This document shows positions 32,895-41,390 of a stretch of 59,867 nucleotides of DNA, piece by piece. The notes beneath the pieces were generated by a model. The model saw nothing but the letters and a program-made list of their open reading frames with translations. It did not search any database and was not told the origin of the DNA. Source of the stretch: Cellulomonas septica (GTDB taxonomy: Bacteria; Actinomycetota; Actinomycetes; Actinomycetales; Cellulomonadaceae); assembly GCF_012396155.1 (NCBI RefSeq), contig NZ_JAAXOY010000002.1, positions 1-59,867 on the forward strand, written 5' to 3'. Position numbers and translations under genes: made by a program. Within the stretch, counting starts at the first letter, position 1, and the number at the start of each line of letters is the position of its first letter.

Positions 32895-33938
32895 ATGCGC
32901 TCACAGCAGGCCGACAGGCCGGTGCCGTCCGACCTCGTCTCCGACGGGACGAGCTCCGAACGTGCGCAGCAGCTGCTCGAGGCGGTCCGCGGGGTGCTGC
33001 CGTTCGACGCGGCGTTCCTGGCCTTCGCCGACCCGCCCGAGGACTCGTACTACTCTCTCGTCAGCCTCGACCTCGACGACACCGCGGTGCAGTTTCTCTC
33101 GGGTCCGCAGATCGCGCTCGACATCCAGGCCACCGGCACGGACCGCCAGGGTCCGCCTGTCGGACCGTCCGACCTCCCGTACGCCGCCGAGGAGCTTCCG
33201 ACGTGGGCCGAGTGCCTGATCCCTGCCGGGCTGCACGAGGGACTGGGTCTCGCGCTCTTCGCCCCTGGCGGGCGGCACGTCGGCCACCTCGCGGTGCTGT
33301 TCGAGAGCCGAAAGCCGCCGCCGCGAGCGACCCGACGTCGGCTCGTCGAGCTCGCGCCGATGCTCGCGGCCGCCCTCGACCCGATGCGCTCCCTGCTGGC
33401 CGGCGCGCGACTCGTCCGCGGTGCCACGGCTGGCGTGGTGCTCCGGGCCGACGGCGGATGCCAGGCGCTCCCTGGTCTGCCCGCGCACGCTCTCCTGCTT
33501 CCCGGTTCCGCGGTGAACGCGATCGCGAGGGCGCGGATCGGCGCGGGACAGGTCTACGCGTCGTTCCTCTGGCCGCTGGGTGGTGCGCACGCCCCTGACG
33601 GGCACGTCCGCGTGACGGTCATGGCAGCACCGGACGAGACGCTGCCAGGACCGACTGCCGTTGCGACGCTGTCGCCACCCGGCGACCTGCACGGCCTGAC
33701 GCCTCGCGAGCTGGAGGTCCTGGGACTTCTCGTCGAGGGCTGCTCGAACCGGGAGATCGCGCGCACGCTCGTCGTCGCCCCCCGGACGGTGGCCGCCCAC
33801 CTGGAGCACCTCCTCGTCAAACTCGGGACGCCGACCCGGACGCTCGCGGCGGTCCGCGCCGAGCGAGACGGCACCTACGTCCCTGCGGCGCCCTCGCCGA
33901 CCGTCGAGCGCGTCGCGCTCGCGTCAGGGCGCCGGTAG
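32895..33938 (+). CDS. LuxR-type transcriptional regulator with GAF-like sensor region
   Basis: The 347-residue protein ends in a LuxR/FixJ helix-turn-helix (about residues 255-320: LHGLTPRELEVLGLLVEGCS, then TVAAHLEHLLVKLGTPTRTL). The N-terminal 240 residues have a GAF-like flavour (VLPFDAAFLAFADPPEDSYY, LALFAPGGRHVGHLAVLFE), as in many actinobacterial LuxR proteins that sense a small molecule. No receiver domain is visible. It is 10 bp upstream of the DUF2254 gene. ATG 32895 has no strong ribosome binding site. Confidence 0.82.
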   Translation: MRSQQADRPVPSDLVSDGTSSERAQQLLEAVRGVLPFDAAFLAFADPPEDSYYSLVSLDLDDTAVQFLSGPQIALDIQATGTDRQGPPVGPSDLPYAAEELPTWAECLIPAGLHEGLGLALFAPGGRHVGHLAVLFESRKPPPRATRRRLVELAPMLAAALDPMRSLLAGARLVRGATAGVVLRADGGCQALPGLPAHALLLPGSAVNAIARARIGAGQVYASFLWPLGGAHAPDGHVRVTVMAAPDETLPGPTAVATLSPPGDLHGLTPRELEVLGLLVEGCSNREIARTLVVAPRTVAAHLEHLLVKLGTPTRTLAAVRAERDGTYVPAAPSPTVERVALASGRR

Positions 33939-33948
33939 GGAGGGCACG

Positions 33949-35319
33949 ATGCGTTTTGCTCGCTTCGTCTACGCCGTGAAGAACAGCCTGTGGCTGATCC
34001 CGCTGCTGTGCGTCCTGGTGGGTGTGCTGATCGCCCTCGGCACCCTGTGGCTCGACGTCCGGTCCGGCTACTCGCTGATCTCGCAGACGGTGACGGGCAC
34101 GCCCAGCGACGCGCAGACGACGTTGTCGCTGTTCGCCACCGTGGCCGCCTCGCTCACCACCCTCGTCCTGACCGTCACGCTGGTGGTCGTCCAGCTCGCG
34201 ATGGGGCAGTTCTCGCCCCGGATCGTCGCGGCGCTGCTATCGGACCGGTTCAGCCAGCTCGCCATCGGCCTGTTCGCGGCGACGTTCGTCGTCGCGGTGC
34301 TGACGATCCGCGGGATCCGCGGCTCGGACTCGGGTGCCGTCCCTGGGCTGTCGGTCGTGGTGGCACACGCCCTGATGGTCGCCAGCCTGGTCGTGCTCAT
34401 CCTGTTCGTGCACCGCTCGGGGCAGTCGATGCGGGCGACGGGACTGATCGACCTCGTCGGGGACCGCACGCGTGACCTGATCACGTCGACGTTCCCTGCG
34501 CCGCCCCGCGCGCTGACCCGAGCCGACCTCGACGCGGACGTCGTGGCGGCGCCGGAGCCGGGCAATGTCGTCCGGGTCGACCGTGCCGGGCTCGTCGCCG
34601 CCGCGCGTGACGCGCGCTGCGTGCTCGAGCTCGTTCCCGTGGTCGGCGACTTCGTCCCGGGCGGGGCTCCGCTGTTCCGCGTGCACGACGAGCCGGGGTC
34701 GGCGACGAGCGTCGAGCCTCCCGGGCGTCGCCTCCGCGCCCTGGACGTCGCCCGGATGGTCGTGGTCGGTCCCGAACGCGTGCACTCGGAGGACGCGTCC
34801 TACGGGCTGCGGAAGCTGGTGGACGTCGCCGAACGCTCGATCGCGCAGCCGTTCAGCGATCCGACGACGACCCTGCAGGCGCTGCACCGGCTGCACGACC
34901 TGCTGCGCCAGGTCGCCGCGCGCCCGCTGCCGTCCGGCGTGCACCGCGACGCGGACGGGGTGGTCCGGCTCGTCGAGCGGACGCTGTCCTGGGACGGCTA
35001 CGTGCGGCTCGCGTTCGACGAGATCCGGCTCGCCGGTGTCTCGTCCCCGCAGGTGACCAGACGCCTGTGCGCGGCGCTGCAGGACCTCAAGCGCGTCGCC
35101 CCGCCGGAGCGTCAGGCCGCGCTCGACCGGCAGGTGCGGCTGCTCGCCGCAGGCGTGCGTCGCGCCTACGACGACGAGGAGGACGTGGCCGCCGCGCTCA
35201 CGCCGGACAACGAGGGCATCGGGTCGGGCCCTGACGTGACGACGGCCGTCGTGCTGGACGGCCGCGCACCCGACGTGTCGCGCGCGACGCCTACCCGCCG
35301 CTCTGCCCGAGATTCGTGA
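33949..35319 (+). CDS. DUF2254 membrane protein
   Basis: The 456-residue protein fits the DUF2254 family. Four membrane helices lie in the first 160 residues (WLIPLLCVLVGVLIALGTLW, SLFATVAASLTTLVLTVTLV, LAIGLFAATFVVAVLTI, VVVAHALMVASLVVLILFV), with the family segment VVVQLAMGQFSPRIV. A long soluble C-terminal region follows. Function is unknown. ATG 33949 follows GGGAGGG. It is probably co-transcribed with the LuxR-type gene. Its 3' end overlaps the convergent DUF1345 gene by 29 bp. Confidence 0.88.
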   Translation: MRFARFVYAVKNSLWLIPLLCVLVGVLIALGTLWLDVRSGYSLISQTVTGTPSDAQTTLSLFATVAASLTTLVLTVTLVVVQLAMGQFSPRIVAALLSDRFSQLAIGLFAATFVVAVLTIRGIRGSDSGAVPGLSVVVAHALMVASLVVLILFVHRSGQSMRATGLIDLVGDRTRDLITSTFPAPPRALTRADLDADVVAAPEPGNVVRVDRAGLVAAARDARCVLELVPVVGDFVPGGAPLFRVHDEPGSATSVEPPGRRLRALDVARMVVVGPERVHSEDASYGLRKLVDVAERSIAQPFSDPTTTLQALHRLHDLLRQVAARPLPSGVHRDADGVVRLVERTLSWDGYVRLAFDEIRLAGVSSPQVTRRLCAALQDLKRVAPPERQAALDRQVRLLAAGVRRAYDDEEDVAAALTPDNEGIGSGPDVTTAVVLDGRAPDVSRATPTRRSARDS

Positions 35320-35971
35320 CGAGGTTGACCGCGACGGCGATGACGACGGTCCCGAAGAGGTAGGACAGCAGCGCGTGACCGAGGCCGACCTTGCGGATCC
35401 GCGTGGTCAGGAGCTGGTTGTCCGCCACCGCGAACGTCATCCCGACGGAGAACGCGAGGTACGCGAAGTCGCTGTAGGCGGGCGGCGCATCCCGGCCGAA
35501 GTCGATCCCACCGTCTCCACCCGCGTAGTACTCGCGCGCGTACTTCAGCGCGAAGACCGTGTTCACGAGGGCCCACGAGAGGACCACGACAAGGACGCAC
35601 AGCAGCACGGTCGCGACCCCGGCAGGGTCCTGGGAATCGGCGCGGGCGAGGCCCTCCACCACGGCTCCCAGACTGACGACGGCCGCGCCCAGCACGGCCG
35701 CGTCCGTGACCCGGGTCCGGCCTTCCTCCTCCGCGAGACGCTTCGTCCCCTGCGCGTCGCGCGGCCAGCTGATCCGCCACACCCAGACGAGCAGGGCGCC
35801 GGACGCGACGGCCCAGCCGGTCAGCACCGCGATGCCCGGGACGCCGAGGACCGCGGTCGTCGCGGTCGCGACGATCCCCGCGCCGAGGCAGACCAGGACC
35901 CGGCGCCAGGACAGGATCGTCGGCGACGGTCGTCCCGCGTCGGCTGCGGCGCTCGCGTGCGCGGTGCTCAT
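35291..35971 (-). CDS. DUF1345 membrane protein
   Basis: The 226-residue membrane protein has six or seven helices. It carries the DUF1345 pattern: an N-terminal helix pair, a cytoplasmic loop (LAEEEGRTRVTDAAVLGA), LSWALVNTVFALKYAREYY, then FAYLAFSVGMTFAVADNQLL and HALLSYLFGTVVIAVAVNLV. Function is unknown. DUF1345 and DUF2254 genes are neighbours here, but convergent and overlapping at their 3' ends, so they are not one operon. Confidence 0.87.
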   Translation of the reverse strand: MSTAHASAAADAGRPSPTILSWRRVLVCLGAGIVATATTAVLGVPGIAVLTGWAVASGALLVWVWRISWPRDAQGTKRLAEEEGRTRVTDAAVLGAAVVSLGAVVEGLARADSQDPAGVATVLLCVLVVVLSWALVNTVFALKYAREYYAGGDGGIDFGRDAPPAYSDFAYLAFSVGMTFAVADNQLLTTRIRKVGLGHALLSYLFGTVVIAVAVNLVTNLGQSGG

Positions 35972-36062
35972 CGGCGACCCCCGCGGGCGGACGTCCGGTG
36001 CCGGGCGCGGGGGAGAGGTCGAGCTCCGCGTCGGGACGGACGGCGGCCGGTCGCTCGACTCC

Positions 36063-37238
36063 TCACGCGCCCGGCCGGAACACGGCGCGGACGCACCCGT
36101 CCTCCTTCTCCTTGAACATCCGGTACCCCTTGGGTCCGTCGTCGAGCGACATCACGTGCGTCGCGAGGTGCTCGGTCCTGACCTCGTCGCGGCTCATGCG
36201 CTCGAGGATCTCGGGGATGTACCGGTGACCGTGCTGCTGCGCGCCCTTGAGCGTCAGCGCCTTGTTCATCACGGCGCCGAGGGGGAACTTGTCTACCAGC
36301 CCGGCGAAGACGCCGAGCGTGAACACCGTCCCGCCCTTGCGGCACGCGTAGACCGCCTCCCGTACCGCGGCCGGACGGTCGGTCTGCAGCCGCATCTGCT
36401 GCTTGATCTGGTCGTAGACGTACTGCGGGCCCGGCGTGTGGGCCTCCATCCCGACCGCCTCGATGCAGACGTCCGGCCCGCGCCCGCCGGTCATCTCGCG
36501 GAGCGCGGCCGGGACCTCGACCTTCTCGTAGTTCAGCGTCTCCGCGCCGACGTGCGTGCGGGCCTGCCCGAGCCGGTTCTCGAAGCGGTCGATGACGACG
36601 ACCTGCTCCGCGCCCATGAGCATGGAGGCGCGCGCCGCCATCTGGCCGACGCCGCCCGCACCCCACACGGCCACGACGTCGCCCGGCTGGACGCCCGCCT
36701 GGTGCGCACCGGTCCAGCCCGTCGGCGCGGCGTCGGAGGCGAACAGCGCCCGCTCGTCGGAGATGCCGTCCGGGATCGCGAAGGCGCCCTGGTCGGCGTA
36801 CGGCACGCGGATGTAGGGCGCGTGGCTGCCGGCCCAGCCGCCCATCGCGTGCGAGTACCCGTAGCACCCGCCGATGGACTGGCCCCACAGCGCCTCGGTG
36901 ATCCCCGGGTTGGGGTTGCCGTTGTCGCACAGCGACCACAGCCCCTGCCGGCAGTACCAGCACTGCCCGCAGCTCGTGAAGGAGACGACGACGACCCGGT
37001 CGCCCACCCGGTGCTTGGTCACCGCGGGGCCGACCTCGGCGACCGTGCCCATGAACTCGTGCCCGAGCACGTCGCCCGACCGCATCGCCGGGATGTAGCC
37101 GCCGACGAGGTGCAGGTCCGAGCCGCAGGTCGCGCTGAGCCCGACCTCGAGGATGAGGTCGTGGTCGTTGAGGATCCTCGGCTCGGGGACGTCCTCGACG
37201 CCGATCTCGTTGACCCCGCGCCACGTCACGGCCTTCAT
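36063..37238 (-). CDS. Zinc-dependent alcohol dehydrogenase
   Basis: The 391-residue medium-chain dehydrogenase has catalytic zinc motif ATCGSDLH, GHEFMGTVAEVGPAV, structural zinc segment CGQCWYCRQGLWSLC, and nucleotide motif VWGAGGVGQMAARASM. A 30-residue Gly/Trp/His segment (YGYSHAMGGWAGSHAPYIRV) and later insert match the formaldehyde dehydrogenase-like subgroup seen in actinobacteria. The physiological alcohol or aldehyde is unknown. ATG 37238 overlaps the stop of the upstream hypothetical gene (ATGA). It is last in an operon with a DJ-1-like gene and another dehydrogenase. Confidence 0.9.
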   Translation of the reverse strand: MKAVTWRGVNEIGVEDVPEPRILNDHDLILEVGLSATCGSDLHLVGGYIPAMRSGDVLGHEFMGTVAEVGPAVTKHRVGDRVVVVSFTSCGQCWYCRQGLWSLCDNGNPNPGITEALWGQSIGGCYGYSHAMGGWAGSHAPYIRVPYADQGAFAIPDGISDERALFASDAAPTGWTGAHQAGVQPGDVVAVWGAGGVGQMAARASMLMGAEQVVVIDRFENRLGQARTHVGAETLNYEKVEVPAALREMTGGRGPDVCIEAVGMEAHTPGPQYVYDQIKQQMRLQTDRPAAVREAVYACRKGGTVFTLGVFAGLVDKFPLGAVMNKALTLKGAQQHGHRYIPEILERMSRDEVRTEHLATHVMSLDDGPKGYRMFKEKEDGCVRAVFRPGA

Positions 37239-37720
37239 CGCACACCTGCCTTCGGCGCGACCTTCGTCCAGGCCTCGAGCAGCGCGCCTCCGGGCGTCGC
37301 CTTCCGCTTGCCGTGCGGTACCGGATCCACCGTCAGCACCTCCCCGACCTCGATGAGCTGCTTCGTCCTGCGCAGGGCCGAGCGAAGGTCGGCTTGCGGG
37401 TCGCTCCCGGCGAGCCGGCTGAGGCCGCTGGTCGACGACTGCCGACCGCGCTGACGCGCCGCCAGCTCCGTGCCCTTGCCGCCCGCGGCCGGACGGACGC
37501 GCACCTCGACCGTCCCGTCGAGCTCGGCCAGCGGGGCCGGAAGGACCTCGACGTCGACGTCGGACGCGTCGCGGTAGACGGTGACCACCAGCCAGCCCGA
37601 CCCGCCGCCCGTACCGGACGGGCGGCGGGTCGACCGGTCGAAGGCCGACCGCACGAGCCGCACCACCCCGCCGACGCCGCGTGCCGCGAGGGACGCGATG
37701 CTGCCGACGACGGAGCTCAT
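37235..37720 (-). CDS. Hypothetical protein coupled to DJ-1-like and alcohol dehydrogenase genes
   Basis: The 161-residue product has a short amphipathic start ([17 protein letters not shown]) and a possible beta-rich core ([40 protein letters not shown]). A helix follows with [21 protein letters not shown] do not assign a family. It is coupled at both ends: its ATG overlaps the TGA of the DJ-1-like gene, and its TGA overlaps the dehydrogenase ATG. That tight packing suggests a role tied to these oxidoreductases. Confidence 0.72.
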   Translation of the reverse strand: MSSVVGSIASLAARGVGGVVRLVRSAFDRSTRRPSGTGGGSGWLVVTVYRDASDVDVEVLPAPLAELDGTVEVRVRPAAGGKGTELAARQRGRQSSTSGLSRLAGSDPQADLRSALRRTKQLIEVGEVLTVDPVPHGKRKATPGGALLEAWTKVAPKAGVR

Positions 37721-38292
37721 GACGCCCCTCCGGCACCGGCCGGCTGGGCGGCGCGGGCGAACTCCTGCACGATGCGCTCGCAGAAGGCCGGCAGGTCGTC
37801 GGGCGACCGGCTGGTCGTGAGGTTGCCGTCCGTGACGACCTCCTCGTCGACCACCTCGGCACCGGCGTTGCGCAGGTCGGTGCGCACGCTCGGCCACGAC
37901 GTCAGGCGGCGGCCGCGCGCGACGTCCGCCTCGACGAGGTTCCACGGTCCGTGGCAGATCGACGCGACGGGCTAGCCCGACGTGACGAAGTCCCGGACGA
38001 ACCGCACGGCCGCGGGTTCCATCCGCAGCTTGTCCGGGTTCACCGTCCCTCCGGGCAGGAGTAGCGCGTCGAAGTCGTCGACCGACACCTGTCCGACGAG
38101 CTCGTCGACCGGGAAGGTGCCCGCGTCCTTCAGGTCGTTCTCGCGGGCCTGGATCTCCCCGGCCGCGAGCGAGACGACGACCGTCTCCGCGCCGGCGTCG
38201 TCGAGCGCCTGCCGTGGCTGCTCGAGCTCGACCCGCTCCACCCCGTCGGCCGCCAGGATGGCGACCCGACGTCCGTCCAGCGCGCCGGCCAT
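37717..38292 (-). pseudogene. DJ-1/PfpI family gene interrupted by one in-frame TAG
   Basis: ATG 38292 opens a frame of 192 codons that ends in a TGA overlapping the next ATG. Codon 107 (37972-37974) is TAG. Before it is DFDALLLPGGTVNPDKL and AVRFVRDFVTSG; directly after, in the same frame, [17 protein letters not shown] with the nucleophile Cys of the CHGP motif, and then [18 protein letters not shown]. Relatives usually have Lys (AAG) at this place, so a single A-to-T change explains it. No other damage is visible. It could be a recent pseudogene, a sequencing error, or suppressed. DJ-1/PfpI proteins act as glyoxalases, deglycases or stress chaperones. Confidence 0.85.
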
Positions 38293-38293
38293 G

Positions 38294-39445
38294 TCAGGCC
38301 GCCTCGCCGGGGTGCAGCACGACCTTGGTCCAGCCGTCGTCCCGCTTGTCGAAGTGCTCGTACGCCTCCGGCGCCTGGTCGAGCGGCAGCTCGTGGCTCA
38401 CGATGAACGACGGCTCGGCCTTGCCGCCGGCGATGAGGTCCCGCAGCTGGCGGTTGTACTTCTTGACGGGTGCCTGGCCGGTCCCGATGTGCTGGCCCTT
38501 GAACCAGAGGAGCCCGTAGTCGAGCGCGAGCTTGCCCTGCTTCGCGAGGTCGTCCGCGGCGCCCGGGTCCTGCGGCACGAAGACGCCGACGTTCCCGATC
38601 CGGCCCGTGAACCGCACGGACGCGACCAGCCGGTTCATCGTGAGGCTGGCGACCTCGTCACCGTCGGGCTCGTGCGCCTGGTACCCCACGCACTCGCACC
38701 CGTTGTCGGCGCCCAGCCCCATCGTCTCGTCGAGGACGGCATGCACCGGGTCGACCTTGGAGTCGTCGATCGCGATCGCCCCGATGGACTCGGCCAGCCG
38801 CAGCCGGTCCGGCTGCCGGTCGACGACCATGACCTTGCCCGCGCCGCGGATCGTCGCCGAGAGCGCCGCCATCAGGCCGACAGGGCCGGCGCCGTAGATG
38901 ACCGTCTGGTCGCCGGGCTTGACGCCCGCGAGCTCGGTCGCGTGGTACCCGGTGGGGAAGATGTCGGCGAGCATCACGTAGTCGGTCTGGCGTTCCTCGG
39001 CGTCCTCGCCGAGCCGCAGACAGTTGAAGTCGCCCCACGGCACCCGCAGCAGTTCCGCCTGCCCGCCGCCGTACGGTCCCATGTCCGCGAAGCCGTACGC
39101 CGCCCCGGCCATCTGCGGCTCGGGCTGCGCCTTGAGGCAGTAGTTCGTCAGCTGCTGCTCGCAGTTCTTGCAGTGCCCGCACGCGATGTTGAACGGCAGC
39201 ACGACCCAGTCGCCCACCTGGACCTTGTCGACGCCGTCGCCGACCTCGACCACCTGTCCCATGTTCTCGTGCCCGAACCAGCGGCCCGGTTCGAAGTCCG
39301 TCCTGCCCTCGTACATGTGCAGGTCGGAGCCGCAGATGTTCGCCGAGGTGATCCGCACCAGGACGTCGGTCGGACGTTCGATCCGCGCGTCGGGCACGTC
39401 CTTGACGCTGACCTGCCGGGGACCCTCGTAGACGACTGCCTTCAT
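38294..39445 (-). CDS. Zinc-dependent dehydrogenase, glutathione-independent formaldehyde dehydrogenase-like
   Basis: The 383-residue medium-chain dehydrogenase has catalytic zinc motif NICGSDLHMYEGRT, GHENMGQVVEVGDGV, structural cysteines CGHCKNCEQQLTNYC, nucleotide motif IYGAGPVGLMAALSA, and the long insert with CECVGYQAHE typical of the glutathione-independent formaldehyde dehydrogenase subgroup. ATG 39445 follows GAGG. It is the first gene of a minus-strand unit with DJ-1-like, hypothetical and second dehydrogenase genes, which suggests aldehyde or carbonyl detoxification. The true substrate is unknown. Confidence 0.88.
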   Translation of the reverse strand: MKAVVYEGPRQVSVKDVPDARIERPTDVLVRITSANICGSDLHMYEGRTDFEPGRWFGHENMGQVVEVGDGVDKVQVGDWVVLPFNIACGHCKNCEQQLTNYCLKAQPEPQMAGAAYGFADMGPYGGGQAELLRVPWGDFNCLRLGEDAEERQTDYVMLADIFPTGYHATELAGVKPGDQTVIYGAGPVGLMAALSATIRGAGKVMVVDRQPDRLRLAESIGAIAIDDSKVDPVHAVLDETMGLGADNGCECVGYQAHEPDGDEVASLTMNRLVASVRFTGRIGNVGVFVPQDPGAADDLAKQGKLALDYGLLWFKGQHIGTGQAPVKKYNRQLRDLIAGGKAEPSFIVSHELPLDQAPEAYEHFDKRDDGWTKVVLHPGEAA

Positions 39446-39608
39446 GATGCCTCCTCGTCATGACGCGCCCGCGCGGGCGGGTGCGGCCCAGACCGTCATT
39501 GCACCCACGCGCGGGAGCCGCGCGGTATCGGCAGACATGCCCATACGGGCGTCGAGTGCGGTGCGCGATGACTCCGCCGCCCACGCCGTGCGGTCGATGG
39601 CACCGCCC

Positions 39609-39622
39609 TGATAGCGCTTCCA
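39609..39622. promoter_or_regulatory. Imperfect LacI-type operator
   Basis: TGATAGCGCTTCCA matches 12 of 14 positions of the core TGATAGCGCTATCA of the palindrome at 39792. It is 186 bp upstream of that site. Paired sites at such spacing allow looping by LacI-family tetramers or dimers of dimers. Confidence 0.5.
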
Positions 39623-39791
39623 AGCCGAACGGACGCACGATCGTCACGACCGGCCGGTGCTGCCACGGGCGGTCGGCGGCCACGTGTGCGGCGCTCTTTG
39701 CCGACGAATTTACTCTGGCTGATCTGCGGATACGCACCGCTGTCGGCGGACGGGCGCCGAAGCCGCTTGTTTGAGAGCTCACGATCGCTTA

Positions 39792-39811
39792 CGTTGATAG
39801 CGCTATCAACG
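39792..39811. promoter_or_regulatory. LacI-family operator, perfect 20-bp palindrome
   Basis: CGTTGATAGCGCTATCAACG is fully self-complementary with the central CG typical of LacI-family sites. It lies 38 bp before the ABC importer start. Two LacI regulators are encoded downstream (45024, 49542); which one binds is not known. Confidence 0.8.
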
Positions 39812-39848
39812 ACCGACGGGCAGCGACGCCCGGGGTGGGAGAACCGAC

Positions 39849-41363
39849 ATGGCGCACAGTGGCGCGATCGCCCTCGATGTCACCGGGCTCGTCAAGAGCT
39901 ACCCGGGTGTCCAGGCGCTGCGCGGGGTGGACCTGCAGGTCGCCAAGGGCGAGATCGTCGCGCTCTGCGGCGCGAACGGAGCGGGCAAGTCGACGCTCGT
40001 GAAGATCCTCTCCGGTGCGGAGCAGCCGGACGGCGGCCGCGTCGTCGTCCGCGGCGCCGAGCAGCGGCTGCCCAGCCCGCACGCCGCGCGGGAGGCCGGG
40101 ATCTGCACGATCTACCAGGAGATGAGCCTGGTGCCGCAGATGACGGTGCTCGACAACATCTTCCTCGACGACTTCCGTTCGGGGCTCGTGGTCACGCGCA
40201 AGGGGCTCGAGGAGAAGGCGCGGCGGCTGCTGGACCGGCTGGGTGCCGACATCGACGTCCACGCGACGGTGGCGACCCTGACGATGGCGGAGCAGCAGCT
40301 CGTCGAGATCGCGAAGGCCCTCAAGAGCGAGCCGGCGGTGCTCCTGCTCGACGAGCCGACGACCACGCTGCCGCCGAACGACGTCGACGCGTTGCTCGAC
40401 GTCATGCGCGACCTCGCGAGCCAGGGCGTGGGGCTGATCTTCGTCTCGCACCGCCTCGACGAGGTCACCGCGGTGTGCGACTCGGTCCGGGTGCTGCGGG
40501 ACGGGCAGAGCGTCGCGCGCTTCGACCACGTGCCGCCGCACCACGACATCGTCCGGGCGATGGTGGGGGAGCGCTACGAGCACTCGCTCGCCGCCGCGGC
40601 CGCGGACGGTGCCGAGGGCAGGATCGGCGGCCTCGCGCAGGACGAGGTCCTGCTCGAGGTGGACGGGCTGACCGACGGCTCGCGGCTCCTGCCGGTCTCC
40701 TTCCGCGTGAGGTCAGGCGAGGTCGTGGGGATCACCGGGTTGCTCGGGGCGGGGCAGAACGAGCTCGCGGAGTGCATCTTCGGCACGCGTCCCGTGACCG
40801 GCGGCTCCACGAGGGTGGGGGGACGGCTCGTGCCGCCGGGCAGCCCGCGGCGCGCCATCGCGCTCGGCCTGGGGCTCATCCCCGAGGACCGCAAGACCCA
40901 GGGTCTGGTGCTCGACATGAGCGCGATGAAGAACATCACGCTCGCGTCGATCCGGAAGTTCAGCCGGCTGAGCGTGCTGCGGGGGAGGGCCGAGGCCCAG
41001 CACGCGCAGCACTACGTCGACGAGCTGCGCATCAAGTGCAGCTCGGTCCACCAGACCGTGCGGACGATGAGCGGCGGCAACCAGCAGAAGGTGCTGCTCG
41101 CGCGCTGGCTCACGCGGCAGAGCAAGGTCCTCCTCCTCGCGGAGCCGACGCGCGGCGTCGACGTCGCCGCCAAGGAGGAGATCTACCGACTGATCCGCGG
41201 GCACCTGCGCCGCGGTGGTGGCGCGGTCGTCGTCACGTCCGAGGTGTCCGAGGCCGCGCTGTGCGACCGCGTCCTCGTCCTGTCGAGCGGTCGCGTCGTG
41301 GCCGAGCTCGACCACTCGCAGATCCAGTCCGACCACGACGGCTTCCTCGCGCACCTGCGCTGA
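39849..41363 (+). CDS. Sugar ABC importer ATP-binding protein (RbsA/MglA type)
   Basis: The 504-residue protein has two ABC domains in tandem. The first has Walker A GANGAGKST, a degenerate signature TLTMAEQQLVEIAKAL and Walker B LLLDEPTTTLPP. The second has GLLGAGQNELAECIFG in place of Walker A, signature TMSGGNQQKVLLARWL and LLLAEPTRGVD. This is the carbohydrate uptake transporter 2 layout, in which one protein serves both ATPase sites. It is the first gene of an operon with permease and binding protein, behind a LacI operator. ATG 39849 is supported by GGGAG upstream. Confidence 0.95.
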   Translation: MAHSGAIALDVTGLVKSYPGVQALRGVDLQVAKGEIVALCGANGAGKSTLVKILSGAEQPDGGRVVVRGAEQRLPSPHAAREAGICTIYQEMSLVPQMTVLDNIFLDDFRSGLVVTRKGLEEKARRLLDRLGADIDVHATVATLTMAEQQLVEIAKALKSEPAVLLLDEPTTTLPPNDVDALLDVMRDLASQGVGLIFVSHRLDEVTAVCDSVRVLRDGQSVARFDHVPPHHDIVRAMVGERYEHSLAAAAADGAEGRIGGLAQDEVLLEVDGLTDGSRLLPVSFRVRSGEVVGITGLLGAGQNELAECIFGTRPVTGGSTRVGGRLVPPGSPRRAIALGLGLIPEDRKTQGLVLDMSAMKNITLASIRKFSRLSVLRGRAEAQHAQHYVDELRIKCSSVHQTVRTMSGGNQQKVLLARWLTRQSKVLLLAEPTRGVDVAAKEEIYRLIRGHLRRGGGAVVVTSEVSEAALCDRVLVLSSGRVVAELDHSQIQSDHDGFLAHLR

Positions 41364-41390
41364 GCGCCGCACACCGATCCGGAGACAACG

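Larger units (their letters stand above)
39446..39848. other. Divergent regulatory region between dehydrogenase and ABC operons
   Basis: There is no gene in these 403 bp. The region carries one perfect LacI-type palindrome and one imperfect copy, described separately. It must hold the promoters for both the minus-strand redox operon and the plus-strand ABC importer. Confidence 0.6.
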
